Shown: positions 1-9,102 of the stretch, one piece after another | Position numbering within the stretch: the stretch's first letter is position 1 | Layout of the letters: the number at the start of each line of letters is the position of its first letter | Made by a program: the position numbers and the translations under genes | NCBI GenBank assembly: GCA_945952105.1 | Contig: CAMFGZ010000002.1 | Location: 62,001-126,000 of the forward strand | Reading direction: 5' to 3' | DNA length: 64,000 bases | Source: an uncultured Rhodospirillaceae bacterium | Lineage (GTDB): Bacteria > Pseudomonadota > Alphaproteobacteria > Reyranellales > Reyranellaceae | Notes under the pieces: generated by a model | Told to the model about the DNA's origin: nothing | Database searches by the model: none | The model's input: the letters and a program-made list of their open reading frames with translations, nothing else

Positions 1-1082
1 TGCTGGCCGCTCTCTGGCTGTGCGAGCGCCGCTGGTCCCTGCGCTTCGCCTGGATTGCGCTGTTCCTCGTCGCGCTGGTCGCGACCGCGACGCTGGTAGC
101 GCTGGCCTGGCAGGGACATGAAGGCGCCGTCGGGCCGTTCGACCTCATCTGGACGGGCAAAGCGGTGCGCTCGGTCTGGGCAGGCTTCACCTGGCCCAAG
201 GTCGGCTATCTTTGGGACGGCATCGTGGCCTACCTGCTGGGCACCGGCGTCACGACCTTCGACGCCCTGCCCGGCTGGGACATCTGGCGCTTCGCGACGA
301 CCTTGTGGCTGATCGTCATGGCCTGGGGCGCGGGCTCGATCCTGTGGCGCGCCCGGGACGACGGACGGGCACGCGCCCTCGTCGCGATCTTCGGCGTCAC
401 CTTCCTCGCCGGCGAGGTCTTCAACCTCTACTCCCAGCCGCAGGATCCGCAGATGCAGATCAACGTCATGGCCTGGGTCACACCCGCCTGGGCCCTAACC
501 CTGCTGGCGGTGCGGCGGCGCTGGCCTGCCCGCGGTCTCCCCGCGATGGCCGGCCTCACCGTGGCCCTGTTCGCCTACAATGTCTGGAGCATCGCGCCCT
601 TGCGGGGCCTCGACAGCAAGTGGCGCCAGGCCATCGAGCGGCTGGAGCAGCAGGGCGATCCATCCCGCACCGTTTTCCTGCTGCACGACTTCGACTGGAC
701 GATGGTCTACGCGTCGCTGCACTGGGGGACGGCGGAGCCTGGCGTCGCGGAGCTTGGGCCGGCGCCGCAAGCTCGTCCCAAATTCAAGTGGATCGGCTTT
801 ACCGGCACCGTGTTGCGCCATCCCGACTGGAGCACCGAGCAGCATGTCGAGGCGCTGCGACGACAGATCGATCGCGCGTTGGAGCTCGGCTACGAGGTGA
901 TGGTCGTGCGCCTCTGGGACATTCCCGAGGCTCAATTGCTGACGGAGACCGGCATGGTGGCCCATCCCGCCCGGCTCGGTGCGCTGCAACGCATGCTTCG
1001 CACCGACTATGTCGCGACGCCGGCCTCCGTCGATCCGGTCGCCGGGTCCATCTACCGGCTGCACCGCGCCGCCGGTCGCTGA
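1..1082 (+). CDS. C-terminal part of an uncharacterised polytopic membrane protein (5' end outside window)
   Basis: The reading frame is open from the left edge (first full codon at 3) and stops with TGA at 1080-1082, so only the last ~359 residues are visible. About five hydrophobic segments fill the first ~200 visible residues (for example RFAWIALFLVALVATATLVAL and INVMAWVTPAWALTLLAV). A soluble domain of ~160 residues follows and carries a VFLLHDFDW stretch. The pattern resembles bacterial membrane glycosyltransferase-like or exopolysaccharide-associated proteins, but no signature I can name is present. The gene converges on the dehydrogenase at 1087-2181 with 4 bases between the stops. 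That it is coding is well supported by the long open frame and membrane pattern; the function is unknown. Confidence 0.7.
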   Translation, partial: LAALWLCERRWSLRFAWIALFLVALVATATLVALAWQGHEGAVGPFDLIWTGKAVRSVWAGFTWPKVGYLWDGIVAYLLGTGVTTFDALPGWDIWRFATTLWLIVMAWGAGSILWRARDDGRARALVAIFGVTFLAGEVFNLYSQPQDPQMQINVMAWVTPAWALTLLAVRRRWPARGLPAMAGLTVALFAYNVWSIAPLRGLDSKWRQAIERLEQQGDPSRTVFLLHDFDWTMVYASLHWGTAEPGVAELGPAPQARPKFKWIGFTGTVLRHPDWSTEQHVEALRRQIDRALELGYEVMVVRLWDIPEAQLLTETGMVAHPARLGALQRMLRTDYVATPASVDPVAGSIYRLHRAAGR

Positions 1083-1086
1083 CGGA

Positions 1087-2181
1087 CTACATCGTGGCCT
1101 GCTGGATGCGCCGCTCGTCGAGCCCGACCGAGCGCGCGGTCTCGACGATCGCCGCCCATGTATCGTCCGGCAGCGGCACGCCCTCGGCGAGACGCTTGGC
1201 GCGCGTGCGAACTTCCTGCTCGCCCGGCACCAGGATCTCGACGCCGGGCGTGGCCGGCTTGGAGCCCTTCACGAAGCCCACATACTTGGCGATGTCGGTC
1301 GGGAAAAAGCCCTCGGCGTCGAACACCTTGGGATCGACGTAGAAGGACAACATGCCGTTGGCGAAACGCCCGCGCTTGGGATCGGTCGCCCCGGTGCCCG
1401 AGAGCGAGCCGCCCAGGATCTCGCACATGAAGGCGAGGCCCGAGCCCTTGTGGTCGCCGAAGGCGCGGATGGCGCCGGTGCCCTTGCTATGATCGCGCGG
1501 ACCCGTCGGCGTATAGTCGCCGTAGAGCAGGTGCGGGTCGGCGCTGGGCTTGCCGTCCGGACCGATCAGAGCCCCCTCGGGAAGCTTCTTGCCGCCTTGG
1601 CTCGTCACCAGCACCTTGCCTTCGGCCACGATCGAGGTGGCGAAGTCGAGGACCAGCGGATCCTCGCCCGGCCGCGGGACGCCCACGCAATAGGGCGCCG
1701 TCGAGAAACGGCGCTCGACTCCACCGAACGGCGCCACCAGCACGCTGCCCGAGGCGTTGACGAAATGGACCGAAACGAGACCCGCCTCGGCCGCCATTTC
1801 CGCCCAGTCGCCGACCCGGCCGACATGGCCCGCGTTGCGCAGGGTCACGGCCGAGAGGCCGTTCTTCAGGCACTTGTCGATGCCGATCTGCACGGCCTGC
1901 GGCGTCACCGTCTGGCCGAAGCCGTACTTGCCGTCGACGACGGCGATCACCGGCGTGTCGACCAGCACGTCGACCTTCACATCGGCAATGACGGTGCCGC
2001 TTTTCTTCTGCGAGGCATAGCGCGGTACGCGCACCACGCCGTGGCTGTCATGGCCCGACAGGTTGGCACTAACGAGATAGCGGCCGATGCGGCCGCCTTC
2101 CTCCTTGGAACATCCAGCGGCAGCGAAGATGTCCGCAACGAAGGATTCCAGTTCCTTCGCCTTGATCGTGACGCTGCCCAT
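1087..2181 (-). CDS. LDH2-family (malate/L-lactate/ureidoglycolate-type) NAD(P)-dependent dehydrogenase
   Basis: This 364-residue protein matches the Ldh_2/MDH2 oxidoreductase family in length and motifs. GHDSHGVVRVPRY near residue 43 holds the conserved DSHG histidine (H47), HVGRVG near residue 119 is the cofactor and substrate region, and VLDFATS lies mid-protein. The family reduces or oxidises 2-hydroxy acids (malate, lactate, ureidoglycolate, sulfolactate, 2,3-diketogulonate); substrate cannot be read from sequence. It starts 1 base after the SDR stop, so the two are almost certainly co-transcribed, downstream of a carbohydrate-type ABC importer. That suggests oxidation of an imported sugar acid or polyol derivative (inference). 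A ureidoglycolate role is possible, but the ureide genes lie 36 kb away. Confidence 0.85.
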   Translation of the reverse strand: MGSVTIKAKELESFVADIFAAAGCSKEEGGRIGRYLVSANLSGHDSHGVVRVPRYASQKKSGTVIADVKVDVLVDTPVIAVVDGKYGFGQTVTPQAVQIGIDKCLKNGLSAVTLRNAGHVGRVGDWAEMAAEAGLVSVHFVNASGSVLVAPFGGVERRFSTAPYCVGVPRPGEDPLVLDFATSIVAEGKVLVTSQGGKKLPEGALIGPDGKPSADPHLLYGDYTPTGPRDHSKGTGAIRAFGDHKGSGLAFMCEILGGSLSGTGATDPKRGRFANGMLSFYVDPKVFDAEGFFPTDIAKYVGFVKGSKPATPGVEILVPGEQEVRTRAKRLAEGVPLPDDTWAAIVETARSVGLDERRIQQATM

Positions 2182-2182
2182 G

Positions 2183-2947
2183 TCAGGACTTTCCGCGCTG
2201 CAGGCTCGCGACGTAGCCGCGGTTCCAGGTCGGGTTGATCATCACCTCGTTGATGACGATGTGCGGCGGCAGGCAGGCGATGTAGCGGATCAGGTCGCCG
2301 ACATCCTCCGACTGCGCCATGCGCTTGCGCTCGGCCGGCGTGATGGGGATCGGCCGCTTGTCGAGGATCGGCGTCGCCACCTCGCCCGGGCAGACCACGC
2401 AGGAGCGGATGTTGTTGACGCACTCTTCCATGTTGATCGTGTGGCTCATCGCGACCACGCCATGCTTGGCCGCCGAGTAAGCCGGACCGGAGAGCAGGCT
2501 CGGCACCTTGCCGGCGACCGACGAGGTATGGATCAGCACGCCGCCCTTGTTCTTGCGCATCAGCGGCAGCACCGCCGTGGTGCAGTAGAAGGCGCTCGAC
2601 AGGTTGCCGTGCACGACTTCATCGACACCCTTCGGCGACAGTTGCTTCCAACTGCGCTTCTGGATGTTGAGGCCGGCATTGTTGACCAGGATGTCGAGAC
2701 GACGGTGCTTCTTCGAGATCGCCGCGACGGTCTTCTCGACCGACGAGGCTTTCATCAGGTCCGCCGGCTTCACCTCGGCCTTGCCGCCGGCCTTGGCGAT
2801 CATCGCAGCCGTCTCCTCGAGCGGCGCCCTGCGCCGGCCCGTGAGAACGACCGTCGCCCCATCCTTCGCTAGGGCTACCGCCGCCGCTTGACCGATACCA
2901 GAGCCCGCACCGGTCACCCAAGCGACCTTGCCTGTCAACGCCCCCAT
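2183..2947 (-). CDS. short-chain dehydrogenase/reductase (SDR)
   Basis: This is a classical SDR of about 254 residues. The N-terminus carries the TGAGSGIG dinucleotide-binding motif, NNAG follows in the middle, and the catalytic YSAAK (Y-x3-K) is preceded by the active-site serine region SSVAG. I chose the ATG at 2947 because GAGGAGAG sits about 5-7 bases upstream; an in-frame ATG at 2980 would add 11 residues without a comparable ribosome site. It is the first gene of a two-gene unit with the LDH2 dehydrogenase. The substrate is unknown; the family acts on alcohols, sugars, steroids and acyl derivatives. The 186 bases upstream (2948-3133) show no gene or convincing terminator. Confidence 0.88.
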   Translation of the reverse strand: MGALTGKVAWVTGAGSGIGQAAAVALAKDGATVVLTGRRRAPLEETAAMIAKAGGKAEVKPADLMKASSVEKTVAAISKKHRRLDILVNNAGLNIQKRSWKQLSPKGVDEVVHGNLSSAFYCTTAVLPLMRKNKGGVLIHTSSVAGKVPSLLSGPAYSAAKHGVVAMSHTINMEECVNNIRSCVVCPGEVATPILDKRPIPITPAERKRMAQSEDVGDLIRYIACLPPHIVINEVMINPTWNRGYVASLQRGKS

Positions 2948-3133
2948 AACGCTCTCTCCTCGCTTCTCTCTGGAATTCATCGTTCCCGAACGCCGTCCGG
3001 CCTCGGTCGCGCAGGAAGAATCCTACGCCTTCGCCGCACGCCCGTCGCGTGCGGATGCGCCAGTCGACCGCCGGGCGGCATGGCGGGAGCGCGCCACCCG
3101 AGCAGCGCGCACCCGGCAAACAACGCGATCGGG

Positions 3134-4234
3134 TCAGAGGACCTTGCCGGTGCTGTCGTCGATCAGGTGCATATTGCTGAGATCGGCCCGCAGCTTCATC
3201 GACCGGGCCGCCTCGGCACCCGCGTTGGGATTGACGCGACCGCAGACTTCCCGGCCGTTCACGGTGAAATAGACCAGGGTCTCCATGCCCATCGGCTCGA
3301 CGACGTCGATCAGCATGTCGAAATCGTGCTGGTTGGGCTCAGCGTGCGGACGGGTCTCCGTGATGTGTTCGGGCCGCAGGCCCAGCATCAGATTGGCCTT
3401 GCCGACGTGCGAGGTGTAGCGGGCCGTCCGGTCGGCCGGCACGGGGAAGGACAGCGTGTCGTTCAGGCGAACGCGCAACGCGCCGGCCGCCTGCTCGAGC
3501 TGGCACGAGATGAAATTCATCGCCGGCGAGCCGATGAAACCCGCCACGAACTTGGTCGCCGGCGAATGGTAGAGGTCGTTCGGCGAACCCACCTGCTCGA
3601 TGATGCCACCGTTCATGACCACCACACGGTCGGCCAGCGTCATGGCTTCGACCTGGTCGTGGGTCACGTAGACGGTCGTGGTTCGGACCTTCTGATGGAC
3701 CTTCTTGATCTCGGTCCGCATCTGCACGCGCAGCTTGGCGTCGAGGTTCGACAGCGGCTCGTCGAACAGGAACACCTTGGGATCGCGCACGATGGCACGG
3801 CCCATCGCGACCCTCTGGCGCTGACCGCCGGAGAGCTGCTTGGGCTTGCGATCGAGCAGCTCGGTGATGTCGAGGATCTGCGCCGCCTGCCTGACCCGCT
3901 GGTCGATCACGTCCTTCGGCGTCTTCTTGAGCTTCAGGCCGAACGACATGTTTTCGTAGACGTTCATGTGCGGATAGAGCGCATAGTTCTGGAACACCAT
4001 GGCGATGTCCCGGTCCTTTGGCGGCACGTCGTTGACGACGTCGCCCCCGATCGCGATGTCGCCGCCGCTGATCTCCTCGAGTCCGGCGATCATGCGGAGC
4101 GTCGTGCTCTTGCCGCATCCCGACGGGCCGACCAGGACGATGAACTCCTTGTCGCTGATGTCGAGGTCGATGCCGCGGACGGCGAGGACTTCGTCGTACT
4201 TCTTGACGACCTTACGCAACGTTACCTGAGCCAT
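3134..4234 (-). CDS. carbohydrate ABC transporter ATP-binding protein (UgpC/MalK type)
   Basis: This 366-residue ATPase energises import by the two permeases encoded immediately upstream. Walker A is GPSGCGKST (residues 36-44), the Q-loop lies in VFQNYALYPHM, the ABC signature is LSGGQRQRV, Walker B is VFLFDEPLSNLDAK, and the switch histidine is in VTHDQ. The ~130 residues after the ATPase core are the TOBE/OB regulatory domain typical of CUT1 sugar and glycerol-3-phosphate importers, matching the MalK/UgpC length. It is the last gene of the transporter operon, 7 bases after the MalG-type permease. The imported solute is not determined. Confidence 0.95.
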   Translation of the reverse strand: MAQVTLRKVVKKYDEVLAVRGIDLDISDKEFIVLVGPSGCGKSTTLRMIAGLEEISGGDIAIGGDVVNDVPPKDRDIAMVFQNYALYPHMNVYENMSFGLKLKKTPKDVIDQRVRQAAQILDITELLDRKPKQLSGGQRQRVAMGRAIVRDPKVFLFDEPLSNLDAKLRVQMRTEIKKVHQKVRTTTVYVTHDQVEAMTLADRVVVMNGGIIEQVGSPNDLYHSPATKFVAGFIGSPAMNFISCQLEQAAGALRVRLNDTLSFPVPADRTARYTSHVGKANLMLGLRPEHITETRPHAEPNQHDFDMLIDVVEPMGMETLVYFTVNGREVCGRVNPNAGAEAARSMKLRADLSNMHLIDDSTGKVL

Positions 4235-4241
4235 GTGTCGA

Positions 4242-5150
4242 CTATCCCTTTGTCGCGCCCGCGGTCAGACCCGCAATGTAGTAATCCATGAGGAAGGCGT
4301 AGATGATGAGCGGTGGCGCGGCGCCCAGCAGCGCACCGGTCATGATCTGCCCCCAGTTGAAGACGTCGCCCTTGATGAGCGTCGTGATGATGCCCACCGG
4401 CAACACAAGCTCGCTGGTCGAGGTTGTGAAGGCCAGCGGGTAGAGGAACTGCGCCCAGGCCACGGTGAAGGTGAAGATCGTCGCCGCGATGATCCCGGGC
4501 AGCGCCACCGGAATAAAGATCTTGGTGAGCGTCTGCATCCACGTGGCGCCGTCGATCAGGGCCGCCTCGTCGAGTTCCTTCGGGATCGACGCGAAGTAGC
4601 CGATCATGATCCAGGTCGCGAACGGCACGGTCAGCGTCGGGTAGAGGATGATCATCGTCCACCAGTGGTTCATCAGCTGGATGCCGAAGGTCTCATTGAC
4701 CCACGCGAACATCTTGAACAGCGGGATGAACAGCAGCGTTTCCGGGATCAGGTAGGTGAGGAACACCCCGGTCGCCAGCGTCGCGGATCCCCAGAACTTC
4801 ATGCGGGCGAGTGCGAAGGCCGCGATCACGCTGATCATCATGGTGAGGATGACGACGCAGATCGACACGATCGCGGAGTTCCGGAAGAAGACCAGGAACT
4901 GGTTCTGCGAGAGCAGGTCGATGTAGTTCTGCAGGGTCGGGTTGCTGATCCACCACGGATTGGCCGCCGCCGAGATCTCCGCGCTGGTCTTCAGCGATGT
5001 GATCAGCATGTAGATCGGCGGCATCAGGAAGAAGATGGCGAACAGCACGAGGAAGAAATAGGACCAGCGAAGCGCCCAGGCCCGGTCCCGGCTCATGCTG
5101 CCGTATCGGGGGCGGCTCGGCGCCCCGCTGGCGATCGATGCGTCGGCCAT
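4242..5150 (-). CDS. carbohydrate ABC transporter permease (MalG type)
   Basis: This 302-residue inner-membrane permease has about six hydrophobic segments, starting with YFFLVLFAIFFLMPPIYMLI. The EAA loop that docks the ATPase is seen in ELDEAALIDGATWMQTLTKI near residues 205-225. That pattern places it in binding-protein-dependent transport inner-membrane component families of CUT1 importers. Its ATG overlaps the stop of the upstream permease by one base (TGATG), indicating translational coupling and fixed stoichiometry of the heterodimer. It is followed 7 bases later by the ATPase gene. Confidence 0.94.
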   Translation of the reverse strand: MADASIASGAPSRPRYGSMSRDRAWALRWSYFFLVLFAIFFLMPPIYMLITSLKTSAEISAAANPWWISNPTLQNYIDLLSQNQFLVFFRNSAIVSICVVILTMMISVIAAFALARMKFWGSATLATGVFLTYLIPETLLFIPLFKMFAWVNETFGIQLMNHWWTMIILYPTLTVPFATWIMIGYFASIPKELDEAALIDGATWMQTLTKIFIPVALPGIIAATIFTFTVAWAQFLYPLAFTTSTSELVLPVGIITTLIKGDVFNWGQIMTGALLGAAPPLIIYAFLMDYYIAGLTAGATKG

Positions 5151-6079
5151 CAGACTTCACTCCCCCGCTTGGTGATGTCGCGCAGGATGAAGGTCGCCGC
5201 GACCGCCAGGATCGGCACCATGAACAGCGACACGGCGGCGCCGAGCGGGATGTCGCCGCCCTCGATGCCGACGCGGAACGCCCAGGTGCCGAAGATGTGC
5301 GTGCTGTTGAGCGGGCCGCCCGCCGTCAGCACGCGCACGATGTCGAAGTTCGCGAAGGTGACGATCAGCGAGAACAGCGCGGTGATCGCGATGATGTTGC
5401 GCATCATCGGCAGGGTCACGTACCAGATGCGCTGCCACCAGGTGGCGCCGTCGATCGAGGCCGCCTCGTAGAGCTGTTCGGGTACGGACTTCAGCGCCGC
5501 CAAGTACATGATCATGAAGAACGGCGAGCCGATCCAGACATTCACCAGGATCACCGAGAAACGGGCCCATCCCGCCTCGCCGGTCCAGGGGATGCCCTCG
5601 ATGCCGAAGATCGCCAGCAGCCAGTTGAGCGCGCTGTAGGACGGATCGAACAGCCACAGCCAGGCGAGCGTGCTCATGGCCGGGGGGATGACCCACGGCA
5701 CGAGCAGCATGCCGCGCCACTTGCGCTGGCCCTTCGAGGGAATGTTGTGGACGAAGTGCGCGACCACGAAGCCGATGATCGCCTTGAAGATCACCGCCGT
5801 GATGGCGAACAGGCACGATTGGTAGACGACCAGCCAGAACGTGTCGCGACCGAACAGGAATTCGAAGTTCCCGAAACCGACGAAGCGGGTCATGCCCTTG
5901 TTGAGCGTCGCGAGGTAGACCGCGTAGCCCGCCGGATAGGCGACCAGGATTGCGATCAGCAGGATCAGCGGCAACGCCATCAGGAAGGCGATGGTCGACT
6001 TGCGCTGCATCAGCTTGTGAAGGCCGCTGCGCGGCTGTGCGGAAAGAGCGGCCGGGTTGCGGGCGGCGATATCTGCCAT
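5150..6079 (-). CDS. carbohydrate ABC transporter permease (MalF type)
   Basis: This permease of about 309 residues pairs with the MalG-type subunit. Six hydrophobic helices are visible, the first being STIAFLMALPLILLIAILVAYPAG, and the EAA motif reads LYEAASIDGATWWQRIWYV. I chose the ATG at 6079 (MADIAARN) because CTGGAG lies 5-8 bases upstream. The frame stays open 41 codons further, but that part has no membrane or coding character. The 214 bases between it and the binding-protein gene contain a strong stem-loop and no gene I can recognise. Confidence 0.93.
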   Translation of the reverse strand: MADIAARNPAALSAQPRSGLHKLMQRKSTIAFLMALPLILLIAILVAYPAGYAVYLATLNKGMTRFVGFGNFEFLFGRDTFWLVVYQSCLFAITAVIFKAIIGFVVAHFVHNIPSKGQRKWRGMLLVPWVIPPAMSTLAWLWLFDPSYSALNWLLAIFGIEGIPWTGEAGWARFSVILVNVWIGSPFFMIMYLAALKSVPEQLYEAASIDGATWWQRIWYVTLPMMRNIIAITALFSLIVTFANFDIVRVLTAGGPLNSTHIFGTWAFRVGIEGGDIPLGAAVSLFMVPILAVAATFILRDITKRGSEV

Positions 6080-6253
6080 CGGGTACTCCAGGCCCCCGTC
6101 GGGCCGAGCTGGAAACACCAGGTTGAAACACGCTGCGAGAAAAAGGCTGGACAGGCCCTTCGCTCCGGAGGCGAGGGAGCCCCTGCAGGAGAGGCCGCCC
6201 ACATCCCCTTCGACAGGTCCTCCGGACCGATCGCGAGGGCCAATCCCGAAGCT

Positions 6254-6285
6254 GGCCGCCGTCCCCTGTTACGGGGCCGGCGGCC
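6254..6285 (-). other. intercistronic stem-loop between binding-protein and permease genes
   Basis: GGCCGCCG (6254-6261) pairs with CGGCGGCC (6278-6285), and an inner CCCC/GGGG pairing follows after one mismatch, around a small loop. It starts 9 bases after the binding-protein stop in transcript direction and has no T tract on the minus strand, so it is not a clean intrinsic terminator. Stem-loops at this place in ABC operons commonly protect the binding-protein message and lower permease expression. That role here is inference. Confidence 0.6.
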
Positions 6286-6293
6286 GTTTCGCG

Positions 6294-7634
6294 TCAGTTG
6301 CGGGTAAAGCCCTCGAGCTCCTTGGCCGCCCAGTCGAGCGTCTTGTCCATTGCCTCGCCCTTGGCGTAGCGCACGACCATCTGGGTCTGGATGGCCTGAG
6401 TGTAGATCTGCTCGGCGATCTTGTGCGGCGCGGGCGCCGCGGCGATCGAGAGGGTCTGGTGGTTGTGCGGGTTCGGGTAGTGATAGAGCGTGCCCTTGGG
6501 CGGCGACTCTTCCGCCCAGACCTTGAAGGTGGTGAGCTTCTCGAACGACGGCAGGTCATAGCCCTGCGACGCGTTGGTCATCTTCTCCGCGGAGCTGGGC
6601 TGTGAGAGGAAGGTGATCAGGCTCTTCGCCGCCGCCTGGTTTTTGCTGAAGTTCCAGATGCCCCAGAAGTAGGGCAGGAACGGCGCGTAACGGCCCTTCG
6701 GTCCGACCGGGAAGCCGTGCGTCCAGAGCTGCTCGGCAACCTGCGGCGCATCGCGCTTGGCGACGGCCCAGGCGCTGGGCGGATTCATGATCAGCGTGCC
6801 CTGTCCCGACACCAGGAACTTGTTGTTCGAGGCATCGTCCCAAGACGGCACGTCGGGCGGCAGGAACTGCATCAGCTTCTTGTAGTAGTCGAGCACCTGG
6901 CGGACCTGGTCGTTCTTCACGACGATGTCGCCCTTGGCGTTGACGAGCTGCGCACCGAAGGCGTGGAACAGCGCGCCCGCCGTATCGACATTGTCCGACG
7001 TCGTGCCGAGGCCGATGCCGAACGGATTACCGCCCTTGTGACAGGCTTCCGCCGCCTTGAGGAAGTTGTCGAGGTTCCAGGCATCCGCCTTGGGGGCCTG
7101 GCCGGCCGGGTACATCGCCTGGATATCGATGCCGGCATGCTTCTTCAGCAGGTCGATGCGCGAGCACGGGCCCTTGATCTGGCTGCCCGAGGTGGCCGGC
7201 ACGGCAAGCCACTTGCCGTTCACCTTGCCGAGATACTCGACGGTGCCGTTGACCGCGCCGTTCTCCTTGATGAGCGGCTCCATCACGTCGTTCATCGGGA
7301 CGAGCTGCTCGGCGTAGCGTGCCGGCAGCCAGGTCGAGAAGGCGAGCACGTCATGGCCCGACTTGGCCTGGCCTTCGGCGGCGGTCGTAAGCAGCAGCTT
7401 GTTGCCCTGCGACGTGATGAAGTCCATCGAGACTTCGACCTTGTTCTTCTCGGCCCACTCCTTCACGAGGTCCTCGACCGCCTTGTTGGCGCCCGGCACC
7501 CAGTGATCCCAGAATCCGACGGAGAGCTTGCCGGCGGCATGGGCGCCACGGACAAACGGGGCGGCCACGAACGCTGCCGAGGCGACAGCGGTACCAGCCA
7601 CGAAACGACGACGACCGACTTTCCTCGAGACCAT
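6294..7634 (-). CDS. extracellular solute-binding protein of the carbohydrate ABC importer, Tat-exported
   Basis: This 446-residue periplasmic binding protein is the first gene of the importer operon. The N-terminus has a twin-arginine export signal (VGRRRFVAG, then a hydrophobic stretch ending near GAHAAG). The mature part begins with KLSVGFWDHWVPGANK, typical of family 1 extracellular solute-binding proteins, and its length suits that family. GAGGAGGAAAC precedes the ATG, a very strong ribosome site that fits the high expression usual for binding proteins. Tat export suggests folding before secretion. The ligand is not readable, but oligosaccharide, polyol or sugar acid are the usual cargoes. 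Confidence 0.92.
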   Translation of the reverse strand: MVSRKVGRRRFVAGTAVASAAFVAAPFVRGAHAAGKLSVGFWDHWVPGANKAVEDLVKEWAEKNKVEVSMDFITSQGNKLLLTTAAEGQAKSGHDVLAFSTWLPARYAEQLVPMNDVMEPLIKENGAVNGTVEYLGKVNGKWLAVPATSGSQIKGPCSRIDLLKKHAGIDIQAMYPAGQAPKADAWNLDNFLKAAEACHKGGNPFGIGLGTTSDNVDTAGALFHAFGAQLVNAKGDIVVKNDQVRQVLDYYKKLMQFLPPDVPSWDDASNNKFLVSGQGTLIMNPPSAWAVAKRDAPQVAEQLWTHGFPVGPKGRYAPFLPYFWGIWNFSKNQAAAKSLITFLSQPSSAEKMTNASQGYDLPSFEKLTTFKVWAEESPPKGTLYHYPNPHNHQTLSIAAAPAPHKIAEQIYTQAIQTQMVVRYAKGEAMDKTLDWAAKELEGFTRN

Positions 7635-7722
7635 GTTTCCTCCTCAGAGCCGTTTCGAACGGCCGATTGAACCAGCCTGCGGCGATGCCACGGCGATGGC
7701 CCTCATTCGGGGCCTTGCGGCG

Positions 7723-7751
7723 ATGCTATGCACAAGACGCCGGGCAAGCAA
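7723..7751 (-). promoter_or_regulatory. possible sigma-70-like promoter of the ABC importer operon
   Basis: On the minus strand TTGCTT (7746-7751) and TAGCAT (7723-7728) are separated by 17 bases. This would give an ~80-base leader before the strong ribosome site of the binding-protein gene. The leader contains a small GCCGTT/AACGGC hairpin at 7649-7663. The rest of the divergent gap 7635-7908 shows no gene. Match by eye only. Confidence 0.28.
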
Positions 7752-7908
7752 TGCATTTTGACATGCGACAGCGGTCGGCACCGGATTTGACAGGTCGCAG
7801 GGAGACTTGGATGCTCCGCCGCTCTTCGCCGGAGCGCTGTCAGGCTCCTGCGAAAATTAACTGTGAAATTCGCTCTCCAGCGTTCCGGAAAGAAGCCTAA
7901 GCCTCCTC

Positions 7909-9087
7909 ATGCACACCGCTCCGATCGTCAATCCGTGGCTCGCCGCCGTCGCCCCCTCCCCCATCGGCGAGACCAAGCGCTGGGTCCTCGGCCGCACATT
8001 CCCGCCGGAGCGGCCGTTGATCGATCTCAGCCAGGCGGTGCCCGGATACCCGCCAGCGCTCGAGCTTCGCCGGCACCTCGGCGAACTGCTGCTGGATCCG
8101 ACCATGCATGGCTACACGCCGATTCTCGGCATGCCGGTGCTGCGCGAGACCTACGCGAACCACCTCACGGAATTCTATGGCGCACCGATCGAGCCTGCCG
8201 AGGTCGGCATCACCTCCGGCTGCAACCAGGCCTTCTGCCTCGCCCTGATGAGCATCGCCAAGGCGGGGGATCAGGTGATCCTGCCGAGGCCTCACTATTT
8301 CAATCATGACATGTGGATGCGCATGCAGGGCGTCGAGCCGGTTTCACTCGACTTCCGCCCGGGCTCCGGCGCCGTGCCCAATGCCGAGGATGCCGAGAAG
8401 CTGATCGGCCCCCGCACCCGCGCGATCATCCTGATTTCACCGAACAATCCGACCGGCGCCGTCTATCCACCCGAGACGATCCACGCCTTCTTTGAACTGG
8501 CGAAGAAGCATGGGATCGCCCTGCTGCTCGACGAGACCTACAAGGACTTCCTTCCCGAAGGCACGCGGCCGCATGGGCTCTTCGGCCGACCCGACTGGCG
8601 CGATACGCTCGTGCACCTCTACAGTTTTTCCAAGGTGTTCGCATTGACCGGCTATCGTGTCGGCGCCGTCACCGCCGGAACCGCACTGATGGCCGAGATC
8701 GAGAAGGCCATGGACTGCGTCTCCATCTGCCCGCCGCGCCTTGCCCAGGAAGGCGCGCTCTACGGACTTCGCCACCTGTTGCCGTGGGCGCGGAACAATA
8801 CCGCCGGACTCAAAGCGCGCGCCGACATGCTGGGCCAGGGCCTCGAACGCTCAAATCGGTGGCGCCTCGTCAGCATCGGCGCCTACTTCGCCTATGTGGA
8901 GCACCCGTTCGCCGGAACGCCGTCGACCGAAGTCTCGAAGCGCATGGCCGACGAGGAGAACCTGCTTACGATCCCCGGCGACATGTTCGGCGCCGGCCAA
9001 GAGCGATTCATCCGCCTCGCCTTCGCCAATGTGACGGACGACAAGATCCCGACGGTACTGGAACGACTGGAGCGGTTCGGCGTGTAA
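7909..9087 (+). CDS. class I/II pyridoxal-phosphate aminotransferase
   Basis: This 392-residue fold-type I PLP enzyme has the family motifs in order: NNPTGAVYP (cofactor and substrate contacts), LLDETYKDF (the Asp that binds the pyridine nitrogen), SFSKVFALTGYRVG with the Schiff-base lysine at K242, and a C-terminal RFIRLAFAN arginine region for the carboxylate. It belongs to the aspartate-aminotransferase superfamily; the amino donor and acceptor are not readable. It stands alone and is divergent from the ABC operon, so context gives no substrate clue. No clear Shine-Dalgarno precedes the ATG. Confidence 0.92.
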   Translation: MHTAPIVNPWLAAVAPSPIGETKRWVLGRTFPPERPLIDLSQAVPGYPPALELRRHLGELLLDPTMHGYTPILGMPVLRETYANHLTEFYGAPIEPAEVGITSGCNQAFCLALMSIAKAGDQVILPRPHYFNHDMWMRMQGVEPVSLDFRPGSGAVPNAEDAEKLIGPRTRAIILISPNNPTGAVYPPETIHAFFELAKKHGIALLLDETYKDFLPEGTRPHGLFGRPDWRDTLVHLYSFSKVFALTGYRVGAVTAGTALMAEIEKAMDCVSICPPRLAQEGALYGLRHLLPWARNNTAGLKARADMLGQGLERSNRWRLVSIGAYFAYVEHPFAGTPSTEVSKRMADEENLLTIPGDMFGAGQERFIRLAFANVTDDKIPTVLERLERFGV

Positions 9088-9102
9088 GGAGGACGCTGAG
9101 CG

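Noticed and set aside
7635..7908. Small coding frames in the gap between the binding-protein and aminotransferase genes
   Set aside because: No ribosome sites, no conserved-looking sequence; they overlap a likely promoter region.
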